Part shown: positions 1-7,827 of the stretch, in pieces
How the letters are laid out: every line of letters starts with the position of its first letter
How positions within the stretch are numbered: position 1 is the stretch's first letter
NCBI GenBank assembly: GCA_017621955.1
Contig: JAGASB010000284.1
Coordinates: forward strand, 1-23,931
Reading direction: 5' to 3'
Length of the DNA stretch: 23,931 nt
Source of the DNA: Clostridia bacterium
GTDB lineage: Bacteria > Bacillota_A > Clostridia > Christensenellales > Borkfalkiaceae
The notes under the pieces: generated by a model
What the model was told of the DNA's origin: nothing
Database searches by the model: none
What the model saw: the letters and a program-made list of their open reading frames with translations, nothing else
Program-made: the position numbers and the translations under genes

Positions 1-3000
1 ATAGATTTTAATCTATTTGTTGTATATGTTGTACTAACATTTTCTTCGTCAACCGTATAAGTATCATAAACATACGATTTATCTGTAACAGAACTACCGT
101 TATATTTAGCAACATACCTATTAAGCCTGTCAAAATTATCATACGTTACGCTTGAACTATATTCATTTACCCCATTGTATATTATCTGACCTTTATTATT
201 ATATTGATACGTAACGTTATAAGTTATATTTACGTTGTTTCTTGTAAATTTATCACTTGTTGATGTTATTCTGTTATAAACGTCATTATAATTTATTGTA
301 AACAATGCATCAAACGTCAAGTCACCTGTAATATTCAAAGTGCTTTGAGTCGTACTATCCAAATCCCCGTAATCGTAATTTAATAATTCGGTTCCGTTTT
401 GTGTATAATTAGAAGACGTCAATCTATTAGAAGAATCGTAATTATACGTATAATTTTTAGAATTTGTATCCGAAGTGTTTTTCTTATACTCAATCGTTGT
501 AGAATTCCCACTGTATGAATAAGTCTCTAATTGTCCGTTAGCATAATTTACTGATTTTAAATAATTATCGTAACTATAAAATACATCATTTACGTATTCG
601 TAAGAGAGCATAGTGTTGCCGTTATGTTTTATTGACGATACAAATCCTAACGAATCATATGTTTTTGTAAACGTGTTATCTGCAAAATTATGCCCAGAAA
701 CTATTCCGTTACTATAACTATTTGTCGTTGACAAAATCTCATCGTTAGTTGAATCAACCAAAGTTATTGACGTTACATCACCCAAATAATTATAGGTGTA
801 TTTTTCAACAATATTTCCTGTCCTTACACTTTCCAATCTTATATCGCCATTTAAAACAGAATAAGTTTGAACTGTTTGTATGTTATTTTCATCAATGTTA
901 GTAACAACGTACTTATTATTGTTTGTAGTTGTAGTTTGAACAGTTCTCTTTTTTGTCCCCTTTGCAGTTGTAACTGTTGTTACAGTATCAGGCTCATCAG
1001 CATATGTAAAATTTTTCGAAATAATAGTTGAGCCATTACGTTTTGTAGTAATATTTCCCACTTGATTAATCATAGACAAATCGTTGGAATTATAAGTATA
1101 TGTAGTTGTTTTAAGTACATTGTCTTCTATACTTTGTTGATTTACAGTTACTAAACGTTGATAACCATCATAAATTCGTTGTTCATATTCACCTTTTTTA
1201 TTATAACTAATTATTTCGGTCGTAGCATAAACATTATTACTTGCAGGCTCTGCCTCAAATGATTTTGTTTCCTTCACATAATCTATCACATTATATGAAA
1301 CGTTAGAAATTTTAGTAGAATAAAAAGAACCATTATTTTTAAAAACAAACGTTCCTGATTGCACATATCCACAAGGTAAAGTCACGTATAGCTTACTGCC
1401 ACTACTTAGAAGCACGCGTTTACTTTGTCCCCCAAAAGTCACAGTTAAGTCTATTTTAGAATTGCTTTCAACTAAAAATGTCAAACCATATTTATAGTAT
1501 GAATTGTTTACTATGCCTGATGAAGAACTAACCGACCCAGTTGCCGTTTGCCCTGTAGACAAATTCGCCGTTGAAAACGAAGTGTTTAATTTTTCCTCAA
1601 AACCAATATTCTCTCTTGTATAGTCGCATAAATATATGTTTTGCGAATATTCGAACTCATGATAGCCTCTGTTAATTCCGGTTATTTTTCCGCTCTCATC
1701 CTCAACCCATTCTGATATCGGATTCCTTAACGCATCAAAACAAACGTATGAATTTGACACATTATTGCCATTCATATAATAATTAGCTTCGGTAAACGAA
1801 TAATAGGTATTATAATTGAATTCTATATAATCAAACCATCTTGAATTAATCAAGCTTTTACCTGCCATTTGATTTATTTTCCAAATACGGTTATCATTTA
1901 TCAAATGATCAAAATAAAACCCTTCATTATCTTTATTAAATATACATTCTAAATAACCATAATGTGAGTCATATTCTATGTTAAAAATATCAACGGCTGC
2001 ATTTGAATTTCTTAATTTTATTAGATTACCCGAACTATCATATGATAAAGTATAAGTTGTCATAGCGGTTGTATTATGATACGTTGTTACACTCGAAACC
2101 CTTGTACCTGAATAAGAAAATGTTATTTTATCTGATGGAGTGGTACAATTGGCTTTATAAAACTCAATATCCGATATCTTTTCCGCATCTACACCACTTG
2201 TTGAAACATAACTAATTTTTATACTATCACTAGAAATTGCAGTCGTTGTCTTTTCTCCGCTGTATATTTCTTCTAATCTTCCGTTTCTAAATACTCTTTT
2301 ATTTAATTGAGCATCGTATACTGTAATTTTCACCCCTAATACTTTAGCTGTTAATTTTCCATCTTTTGTCCTATACCCACCATTTTTATTATCAAAATTT
2401 AACGTAGTAATTGAACCATCTGCATCATAAAGTAATATGTATTCGCCTATTTCTTCTCTAACATATTGTTGGAAATTGAGTTTGAAATCATTTCCAAACA
2501 TAATAGGAACACCTAACTCTGTAAATACTTCATTATAAAAAGCATTGTAAACTAAACTTGTTTGTAACGGCAATTCGCTTAAATTATTAACCGAAGCAAA
2601 ATCACAATTAAGCGTCAAATATCCTGACGATTTATTAACGTATGCTTCAACACCACCTATCTTAGAATTTTCTAAGCTATACGAATCATCCAAACCTGTT
2701 ATTTGCTTATACCTTAATGTTAAATATATACCATTACTACCCGTAGTAAATATTTTGACGTATCCACCACTAGTATTATTTGCTTCTCTCTCAAAACCTA
2801 TAGTAATAGCATCGTTTTTTACAGTATATAATTCTATATCACAAGTATGTGTTTCTTCCGTGCTACCCACATTTAAATCAGCACCTATTGTTTTAAAAAA
2901 TTGCAACCTTGCGGGTTTGTTTGTATAAGTGATATCAGATAGCGGCATTTCGCTATCCACAACACTCGCTGAATATTTTATATTTTTCGAAGCAAACAAG

Positions 3001-4166
3001 CTCATGCCTTCAGTCTTGTGATGAAATGTTACAGACGCATTAACTAAAGTATAATTTTTCCCCCTAGAATTCAATTCGAATTTTAAGTATGCGTTGCTTT
3101 TATTGCCCCCTTCTTTTTCTCCTACATAAACTTCTGCTGTTGAGTGCGTCCCAGAACCTTTCTCATAAACATTAACATATGAAAAGTTTGTATAATTCAG
3201 TGTTACAATAATAGGGTCTATTGTAACTGGTAATTTTGCTTCAGTTTCAATCCAATTTCCATCAGCTGAAATGGTTAAAATATAATCACTACCTATCATA
3301 TTTAAACAGTATTCAACCTCAAAATTATATTTACCATTTGCATCAAACATAAACGGTGCAGGTATAAGATATTTAATGTTGCCTTTTTCATCTATTGCAC
3401 TAATGCTACCGTCTTCATTTTTCTGCAAATTCAAATTCTTCGCTTTAATCTTAAAGTCAAAATCGTAATCAGATAAATAATCTTTTACTATAATATTTTC
3501 TTTTATCCCATTTTCTTTAACTTCATACTGTAAATCAATGTTCTCACTAATATCTTTATAAGATATTTTTCCTTCCCCAGTATAAAAGTCCTTTGGTGTT
3601 TTTAATTTTTTGCCCTTATATTCATTTATCGTTTTCGTTTTATTAGTATTATACTTTTCTGCAAAAGTGCTTTTTGCCGAACTATCAATATATGTAAAAT
3701 TTAACTCATGGTCACCGTTTTCAACTTCTATAAATTCTTCATTAGGTTGAAAATCTTTACTTATCTTAACTTTATAAAAGTTGGACTTGTTTTCATATAC
3801 ACTTTCCCCGTCTTCATTTTTTGTCTCGATTAAAGTGTTGTCTATTTCATTAAAAGTATCGCCTTCTAAATAATGAACATTTTGTGAGAAATATTGTACA
3901 ATAACCGAACCATCACTCATTGCAAATTCTTTTGAATTAGCAGTCCTTTTTTTTATATTTTCATCAATAATGTATGCTTCGTCTAATTGTTTAGTATCAT
4001 CTATATCTGTAGATTCTATTTTATCAGTTTGAATAAAAACGCTTTCTCTTTCGCTTTCTTCCGCAAAATCTTTTACTTCATCAGCAAAAACCTCTAACAA
4101 TGAATATGGCATAGCCGATATAAACATAACGACGATTAACAACATTGTTACTGCATATTTAAACAT
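1..4166 (-). CDS. Large secreted DNRLRE/RHS (YD-repeat) surface protein, C-terminus beyond window
   Basis: The minus-strand frame stays open from 4166 to the window edge, giving at least 1388 residues. The N-terminus (MFKYAVTMLLIVVMFISAMP, then a stretch ending FADE) looks like a signal peptide. Next comes a region typical of clostridial wall-associated RHS proteins (VHYLEGDTFNEIDNTLIE). From about residue 310 there is a DNRLRE-like beta domain (VTIDPIIV, then AEVYVGEKEGG and AYLKFELN). From about residue 700 there are YD-type repeats such as YDSSGNLIKL, YTYNYLGDVTSI, YDSSNRLTSS and YDNFDRLNRY. Family knowledge: RHS proteins build a beta-cage shell and often carry a variable C-terminal toxin or adhesin domain. 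That end is not visible here, so toxin, adhesin or wall function is undecided. The ATG at 4166 has no Shine-Dalgarno at normal distance. A perfect one lies before an ATG at 4186 that is out of frame (see findings). The family call is secure; the exact start is not. Confidence 0.88.
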   Translation of the reverse strand, partial: MFKYAVTMLLIVVMFISAMPYSLLEVFADEVKDFAEESERESVFIQTDKIESTDIDDTKQLDEAYIIDENIKKRTANSKEFAMSDGSVIVQYFSQNVHYLEGDTFNEIDNTLIETKNEDGESVYENKSNFYKVKISKDFQPNEEFIEVENGDHELNFTYIDSSAKSTFAEKYNTNKTKTINEYKGKKLKTPKDFYTGEGKISYKDISENIDLQYEVKENGIKENIIVKDYLSDYDFDFKIKAKNLNLQKNEDGSISAIDEKGNIKYLIPAPFMFDANGKYNFEVEYCLNMIGSDYILTISADGNWIETEAKLPVTIDPIIVTLNYTNFSYVNVYEKGSGTHSTAEVYVGEKEGGNKSNAYLKFELNSRGKNYTLVNASVTFHHKTEGMSLFASKNIKYSASVVDSEMPLSDITYTNKPARLQFFKTIGADLNVGSTEETHTCDIELYTVKNDAITIGFEREANNTSGGYVKIFTTGSNGIYLTLRYKQITGLDDSYSLENSKIGGVEAYVNKSSGYLTLNCDFASVNNLSELPLQTSLVYNAFYNEVFTELGVPIMFGNDFKLNFQQYVREEIGEYILLYDADGSITTLNFDNKNGGYRTKDGKLTAKVLGVKITVYDAQLNKRVFRNGRLEEIYSGEKTTTAISSDSIKISYVSTSGVDAEKISDIEFYKANCTTPSDKITFSYSGTRVSSVTTYHNTTAMTTYTLSYDSSGNLIKLRNSNAAVDIFNIEYDSHYGYLECIFNKDNEGFYFDHLINDNRIWKINQMAGKSLINSRWFDYIEFNYNTYYSFTEANYYMNGNNVSNSYVCFDALRNPISEWVEDESGKITGINRGYHEFEYSQNIYLCDYTRENIGFEEKLNTSFSTANLSTGQTATGSVSSSSGIVNNSYYKYGLTFLVESNSKIDLTVTFGGQSKRVLLSSGSKLYVTLPCGYVQSGTFVFKNNGSFYSTKISNVSYNVIDYVKETKSFEAEPASNNVYATTEIISYNKKGEYEQRIYDGYQRLVTVNQQSIEDNVLKTTTYTYNSNDLSMINQVGNITTKRNGSTIISKNFTYADEPDTVTTVTTAKGTKKRTVQTTTTNNNKYVVTNIDENNIQTVQTYSVLNGDIRLESVRTGNIVEKYTYNYLGDVTSITLVDSTNDEILSTTNSYSNGIVSGHNFADNTFTKTYDSLGFVSSIKHNGNTMLSYEYVNDVFYSYDNYLKSVNYANGQLETYSYSGNSTTIEYKKNTSDTNSKNYTYNYDSSNRLTSSNYTQNGTELLNYDYGDLDSTTQSTLNITGDLTFDALFTINYNDVYNRITSTSDKFTRNNVNITYNVTYQYNNKGQIIYNGVNEYSSSVTYDNFDRLNRYVAKYNGSSVTDKSYVYDTYTVDEENVSTTYTTNRLKS

Positions 4167-4274
4167 TTTTTATATTTAATTTTCATTTTGTTGCCTCCCT
4201 TTATATTTTTGTATTTGTTTTCTTTCCTCATGAACTTTTCATAAATTAGTGCAACTATTCATCATATAAGAAAT

Positions 4275-4289
4275 TAAAAATTGTTCATT
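4275..4289 (-). CDS. Possible four-codon leader mini-ORF (MNNF) before the RHS gene
   Basis: A textbook Shine-Dalgarno, AAGGAGG (4304-4298), sits 8 nt before ATG AAC AAT TTT TAA. The unit lies inside the predicted leader of the RHS gene, between its promoter and its second ribosome binding site. It is too short to be a functional protein by itself. It could be a start-stop regulatory mini-ORF, or the remnant of a gene that lost its body. The signal is seen directly; the function is inference. Confidence 0.35.
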
Positions 4290-4323
4290 GGTTTATCCTC
4301 CTTAGGTATACTCTTATATTTAA

Positions 4324-4352
4324 AGTTTAACACACTTACCACTTTTTGTCAA
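4324..4352 (-). promoter_or_regulatory. Sigma-A-type promoter of the RHS gene
   Basis: Read on the minus strand, TTGACA (4352-4347), a 17-nt spacer and TAAACT (4329-4324) form a good housekeeping promoter. The expected start site is near 4317. This leaves a leader of about 130 nt before the candidate start codons at 4186 and 4166. Confidence 0.7.
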
Positions 4353-4372
4353 TAGGTAATTTAAAGTTTATA

Positions 4373-4506
4373 CCCGTCATGCTGAACGGAGCGTAAGCAA
4401 AGTTGAAGCATCTCCTTATAGTAGAACATAGTAACAATATCTCTTACTTTGCGTACTTTGTAAATGAGATTTCTCCACTCGCTTTCCGCTCGGTCGAAAT
4501 GACGAG
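4373..4506. repeat. Dispersed inverted-repeat element, copy 1 (long form)
   Basis: The element begins CCCGTCATGCTGAACG and ends TCGAAATGACGAG, so its tips are inverted (CGTCAT and ATGACG). About 43 bp at its left end match the copy at 10884-10960 with three mismatches, including GTTGAAGCATCTC. It contains no ORF. It resembles a small palindromic intergenic repeat (MITE/REP-like). It sits between two divergent genes, and one of their promoters starts just beyond it. Confidence 0.7.
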
Positions 4507-4554
4507 ATAAGTGATGTTTTTACAGTGTTTTTAATAAATCACTTATCGTTTTGT

Positions 4555-4582
4555 TTGTATTATTTTTTAAAAGTGATATAAT
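4555..4582 (+). promoter_or_regulatory. Promoter of the permease/MFS gene pair
   Basis: TTGTAT (4555-4560), a 16-nt spacer and TATAAT (4577-4582) form a plausible sigma-A promoter with a start site near 4589. It overlaps an upstream in-frame TTG at 4551, which argues that the TTG is not the true start of the permease. Confidence 0.6.
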
Positions 4583-4616
4583 AGTAGCCGTTGAACAAAA
4601 AGGAAGAATTAAAAAA

Positions 4617-5930
4617 ATGTTGTTATGTGTGGGCATAGCCGTGCTTACCGCCGCCGCTATGATTATAAGCGTTTTATTTAAGCCGTATATAAACTTTAAA
4701 AAAGGCAAAGTTGGTCTATATTGGGTGGTTTGTTTAATAGGCGCAATGGCAATGCTTTTTACGGGGCGCATTGACCTTTCAACCGTTATTGACGGCATAA
4801 CCGCAGACACTTCGGTCAATCCCTTAAAAATACTCACGTTGTTTTTATCAATGACGCTTTTATCCGTCTATCTTGGCGATGCGGGATTTTTTGATTTAGT
4901 TGCAGATAAAGTGTTCTTAAAAAGTAAGGGCGGACAACTTAAACTGTTTTTAATCTTATACGCCGTTGTTTCCGTTCTTACGGTATTTACGTCAAACGAC
5001 GTAATAATTTTAACCTTTACCCCACCCATTTGCATATTTGCAAAGAAAGCAAAAATTTCACCGCTTCCCTATTTATTCGGGGAATTTATAGCGGCTAACA
5101 CTTGGAGTATGATGTTAATTGTTGGCAATCCCACCAACGTTTATCTTGCTCAATCGGCAGGGATTAACTTTTTAAGTTATTTTTCGGTTATGTTTTTGCC
5201 TGCACTTTTAGGTGGAATAGTAAGTTTAATAATGCTTTTACTATTATTTAGAAAGCAGTTATCTTCGCCCGTTTGCCACCAAACGCAATTAGAAACGCCC
5301 AAACTTAACAGCGTAACCGTACATAAGTTCCCTATGACTGTCGCAATAGTCCACCTTTTAGTTTGTATACTAATGCTTGCTTTTTCCGACCTATTGCACG
5401 TTGAAATGTGGCTAATATGTCTTATACTTGCTTTGTCGCTGACCGTGTTCGACCTATTTTACGATGCACTTACAATGCACACGGTGCGCCCTGTTTTTCA
5501 CTCAATCAAAAAAGAGCCGTACGAACTGATACCGTTCGTTTTGTCAATGTTTATTATCGTGCTTGCGTTAAAAAATAACGGTGTAACCGACCTACTTAAA
5601 ACAGCACTTGTTGGTGGAAAGGCAACTGACGGTGTTTCGTTTGGGTTTTTGTCGGCAATTAGTGCAAACCTTTTAAACAACATTCCTATGAGCGTGTTGT
5701 TTGAAAAAATCATATCAAACGCAAGCCTATCCGCCGTTTACGGTGCGATAATAGGCTCAAACGTAGGCGCTTTTATAACGCCCGTCGGGGCGCTTGCAGG
5801 TATTATGTGGAGCAAGATTTTGGCAAAATACGGTATTAAAATGCCATTTATTAAGTTTGTGACTTACGGCGCTTTAATTGCTATTCCTACTCTTACGGCA
5901 TCGACTCTTGCGCTTTTACTTGTCTTTTAG
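4617..5930 (+). CDS. ArsB/NhaD superfamily inorganic-ion permease
   Basis: This is a 437-residue integral membrane protein with about 11-12 hydrophobic segments. Features typical of the ArsB/NhaD ion transporter superfamily are FTSNDVIILTFTP, the GNPTNVYLA loop (about residue 182), NNIPMSVLF, and near the end the re-entrant-type motif NVGAFITPVGALAGIMW. Members move arsenite, Na+/H+ or carboxylates, and the substrate cannot be read from sequence. No arsR or arsC lies beside it, so an arsenic role is not supported. I chose the ATG at 4617: AAGGAAG lies about 10 nt upstream, and the predicted promoter overlaps the alternative TTG start at 4551. The MFS gene follows after 7 nt, so the two are probably co-transcribed. 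Confidence 0.85.
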   Translation: MLLCVGIAVLTAAAMIISVLFKPYINFKKGKVGLYWVVCLIGAMAMLFTGRIDLSTVIDGITADTSVNPLKILTLFLSMTLLSVYLGDAGFFDLVADKVFLKSKGGQLKLFLILYAVVSVLTVFTSNDVIILTFTPPICIFAKKAKISPLPYLFGEFIAANTWSMMLIVGNPTNVYLAQSAGINFLSYFSVMFLPALLGGIVSLIMLLLLFRKQLSSPVCHQTQLETPKLNSVTVHKFPMTVAIVHLLVCILMLAFSDLLHVEMWLICLILALSLTVFDLFYDALTMHTVRPVFHSIKKEPYELIPFVLSMFIIVLALKNNGVTDLLKTALVGGKATDGVSFGFLSAISANLLNNIPMSVLFEKIISNASLSAVYGAIIGSNVGAFITPVGALAGIMWSKILAKYGIKMPFIKFVTYGALIAIPTLTASTLALLLVF

Positions 5931-5937
5931 GTGAATT

Positions 5938-7122
5938 ATGCTAACTTTTCTTTTTATAATTATAGCAATACTTTTTATAGGCTTAGGTCTGCCCGACTCT
6001 CTCTTAGGGTCGGCGTGGCCTGTTATTTACGTTGAATTTAACATCGGGGTAAGCACTGCAAATATTTTAACCATTCTAATCTCTTTGGGAACAACGGTTG
6101 CAAGTTTGTTTTCAGCAAGGCTTATAAACAAGTTTGGAACGGGAATGGTTACTGCTGTTAGCACGCTTGTTTCTTGCTTTACGCTCTTGGGGTTTGCGCT
6201 TTCTCCATCAATTTGGTGGATGACACTTTTAGCAATTCCGCTTGGCGCAGGCGCTGGGGCAATTGACTCTGCACTTAATAACTTTGTCGCCACCCACTAT
6301 AATTCGACTATAATGAACTTTTCACACTGCTTTTACGGTTTAGGCGTTGCGCTCTCCCCTGCTATAATGTCGTTTGCGCTGTCCATAAACAACGATTGGC
6401 GCTTAGGCTATCGCACGGTGTTTTTTATAATGCTAGCCATTGCCGTAATAGCAACGCTTTCTATACCCGTATGGAAAAAAATCGGCAAAAAGGATGCTGA
6501 GCAAGATTTTAAACCTAAAACGCTATCACTACTTGAACTTGCAAAAATGCCTGCCGTGCGTGCGGCGTGGGTTGTGTTCTTTACTTCGGTGGCGCTTGAA
6601 TTTACTTGCGGTATTTGGGGTTGCACGTTCCTTGTTTCTTCTGAAAATATGTTGGAAGCCGAAGCGGCAAAAGTGCTTACGTTTTATTATATAGGTATGA
6701 CTGCCGGTAGGTTTACTTCGGGCGTGGTGTCAAACAAGTTACACCCAAAGACCATAAATAACATAGGCTACACTATCGTTGGCGTGGCAATAGCCGTGCT
6801 TATTGCACCCGTGCCGGCAACGGTTAAGGGCGTGGCGCTGTTTATGATAGGGTTTGGCAACGGACCGACTTTCCCCAACCTTACGTACTTAACGCCTATA
6901 AACTTCGGCAAAGAAATTTCACAATCGGTTATAGGGACGCAGATGGCGTGCTGTAATTTGGGCATAGTGTTAATGCCACCCGTGTTTGGATTTATGGCGC
7001 AGTTTGTCGGCACGGACGTTTTCCCGTTCTATCTTGCGGTGTTGTTTATATTTATGGTTATATACACCATTATCTACAATAAGCGTGTAAAAACGTTGCA
7101 CGAAAAAAGATTTAACGCTTAA
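5938..7122 (+). CDS. Major facilitator superfamily transporter, FHS/fucose-permease-like
   Basis: A 394-residue protein with about 12 membrane segments. The N-terminus FIGLGLPDSLLGSAWPVIY is characteristic of MFS proteins related to the fucose permease (FHS) group, as are the glycine-rich helix LGAGAGAIDSALNNFVATHY and the following FSHCFYGLGVALSPAIMS. The C-terminal half repeats the fold, with FMIGFGNGPTFPNLTYL near the end. Sugars are the usual guess for this group, but the substrate is unknown. The start is supported by AGGTG overlapping the stop codon of the permease, 5 nt before the ATG. This suggests translational coupling in a two-gene operon. No clear terminator follows; the dut promoter begins 3 nt after the stop. 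Confidence 0.85.
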   Translation: MLTFLFIIIAILFIGLGLPDSLLGSAWPVIYVEFNIGVSTANILTILISLGTTVASLFSARLINKFGTGMVTAVSTLVSCFTLLGFALSPSIWWMTLLAIPLGAGAGAIDSALNNFVATHYNSTIMNFSHCFYGLGVALSPAIMSFALSINNDWRLGYRTVFFIMLAIAVIATLSIPVWKKIGKKDAEQDFKPKTLSLLELAKMPAVRAAWVVFFTSVALEFTCGIWGCTFLVSSENMLEAEAAKVLTFYYIGMTAGRFTSGVVSNKLHPKTINNIGYTIVGVAIAVLIAPVPATVKGVALFMIGFGNGPTFPNLTYLTPINFGKEISQSVIGTQMACCNLGIVLMPPVFGFMAQFVGTDVFPFYLAVLFIFMVIYTIIYNKRVKTLHEKRFNA

Positions 7123-7124
7123 AC

Positions 7125-7153
7125 TTGATTTTTTATAAAAAATTTGTTATAAT
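7125..7153 (+). promoter_or_regulatory. Promoter of dut, placed for a leaderless transcript
   Basis: TTGATT (7125-7130), a 17-nt spacer and TATAAT (7148-7153) are a near-consensus pair. Transcription would start about 7 nt after the -10 box, at or next to the dut ATG at 7160. No Shine-Dalgarno sequence is present before that ATG. Confidence 0.7.
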
Positions 7154-7159
7154 AAAACT

Positions 7160-7636
7160 ATGAAAAAGATTGCACAGTTTTTTAAGGTTAGCGAAACCGA
7201 ATATTTAAAAAGCGCTAGTAAAGAAGAATTCGACTCTGTTTTATTGCCTAAGCGTGCCACGTCAGGTAGCGCTGGGTACGACTTTTTTAGCCCCAAGACG
7301 TTTACGCTTAACGCTGGCGAAACGGTTAAAATCGCCACGGGCGTTAGGGTTAAGATTGACGAAGGTTGGGTGTTAAAGATTTATCCACGTTCAAGTCTTG
7401 GGTTTAAGTATCGCCTTTCCTTAAATAATACTGTGGGGATTATCGATAGCGATTACTTTAACGCCGATAACGAAGGGCATATCTTTATAAAGATGACCAA
7501 CTGCGGAACGGACAGCCTTACCGTTGAAAAGGGCAAGGCGTTTGCGCAAGGAATTTTTGTCGAATACGGCATAACCGTTGACGACGACTGTGATGGAGTT
7601 CGCACGGGCGGGTTCGGTAGCACGGACAAAATATAG
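7160..7636 (+). CDS. dut: Deoxyuridine 5'-triphosphate nucleotidohydrolase (dUTPase)
   Basis: The enzyme hydrolyses dUTP to dUMP and pyrophosphate, keeping uracil out of DNA and supplying dUMP for dTMP synthesis. All five trimeric-dUTPase motifs are present: ATSGSAGYD (33-41), PRSSLG (76-81), GIIDSDY (93-99), KGKAFAQGIF (124-133) and the C-terminal arm RTGGFGSTDK (148-157). The aspartate of motif 3 and the catalytic-arm residues are intact. At 158 residues it is of normal length for the family. The protein ends right after the arm at a TAG, which shows that TAG acts as a stop here. The thymidylate kinase in the same pathway is encoded 12 kb away. The absence of a ribosome binding site fits leaderless translation. 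Confidence 0.95.
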   Translation: MKKIAQFFKVSETEYLKSASKEEFDSVLLPKRATSGSAGYDFFSPKTFTLNAGETVKIATGVRVKIDEGWVLKIYPRSSLGFKYRLSLNNTVGIIDSDYFNADNEGHIFIKMTNCGTDSLTVEKGKAFAQGIFVEYGITVDDDCDGVRTGGFGSTDKI

Positions 7637-7657
7637 TTTTATTTTTCAAGTTTTGGC

Positions 7658-7687
7658 TTGACAAAGTTCAAAACGTTGATGTATAAT
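7658..7687 (+). promoter_or_regulatory. Promoter of the pflB-pflA operon
   Basis: TTGACA (7658-7663), an 18-nt spacer and TATAAT (7682-7687) are consensus hexamers. The start site would be near 7694, exactly where the riboswitch P1 stem begins. Confidence 0.8.
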
Positions 7688-7692
7688 AAAGG

Positions 7693-7765
7693 TACTTACA
7701 TAACTGACGGAATAAAGCGGGCAACCGCAAGGGAATGTAAGAATTAAAGCCGACCGTCTGGGCAA
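7693..7765 (+). ncRNA. ZTP (pfl motif) riboswitch aptamer
   Basis: P1 forms between CTTACAT (7695-7701) and ATGTAAG (7735-7741). Inside lie the ACTGACGG strand and a GCGG-GCAA-CCGC hairpin (7717-7728), followed by AAGGGA. After an A-rich linker comes CCGTCTGGGCA (7754-7764), the signature 3' strand of the ZTP/pfl motif. The pseudoknot GACGG (7706-7710) with CCGTC (7754-7758) is fully complementary. ZTP riboswitches sense ZMP/ZTP, which accumulate when 10-formyl-THF is short. They were first noticed upstream of pfl genes, as here. Confidence 0.9.
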
Positions 7766-7799
7766 TTCGATTTTTTAAGGAAATTGGATTGCCTTTTTT
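7761..7799 (+). terminator. Riboswitch expression platform: intrinsic terminator
   Basis: GGCAAT (7761-7766) pairs with ATTGCC (7788-7793), with an inner ATTT/AAAT stem, and six T residues follow. The left arm overlaps the GGGCA of the aptamer. Ligand-stabilised aptamer should therefore prevent the terminator, giving an ON switch. A competing hairpin is described in the findings. Confidence 0.8.
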
Positions 7800-7827
7800 C
7801 ATAGGCAATCTTCAAAGGAGGAACGTT

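Noticed and set aside
4551..4616. TTG-initiated N-terminal extension of the permease (22 extra residues)
   Set aside because: The predicted -10 box lies inside this segment and there is no ribosome site before the TTG. The ATG at 4617 has one.
4617..5930. Arsenical efflux pump ArsB as a firm call
   Set aside because: The superfamily also contains Na+/H+ and anion carriers, and no arsR, arsA or arsC lies nearby.
7789..7827. Upstream ATG of pflB adding 13 residues
   Set aside because: It lies in the riboswitch terminator arm without a Shine-Dalgarno. AAAGGAGG is placed correctly for 7828.
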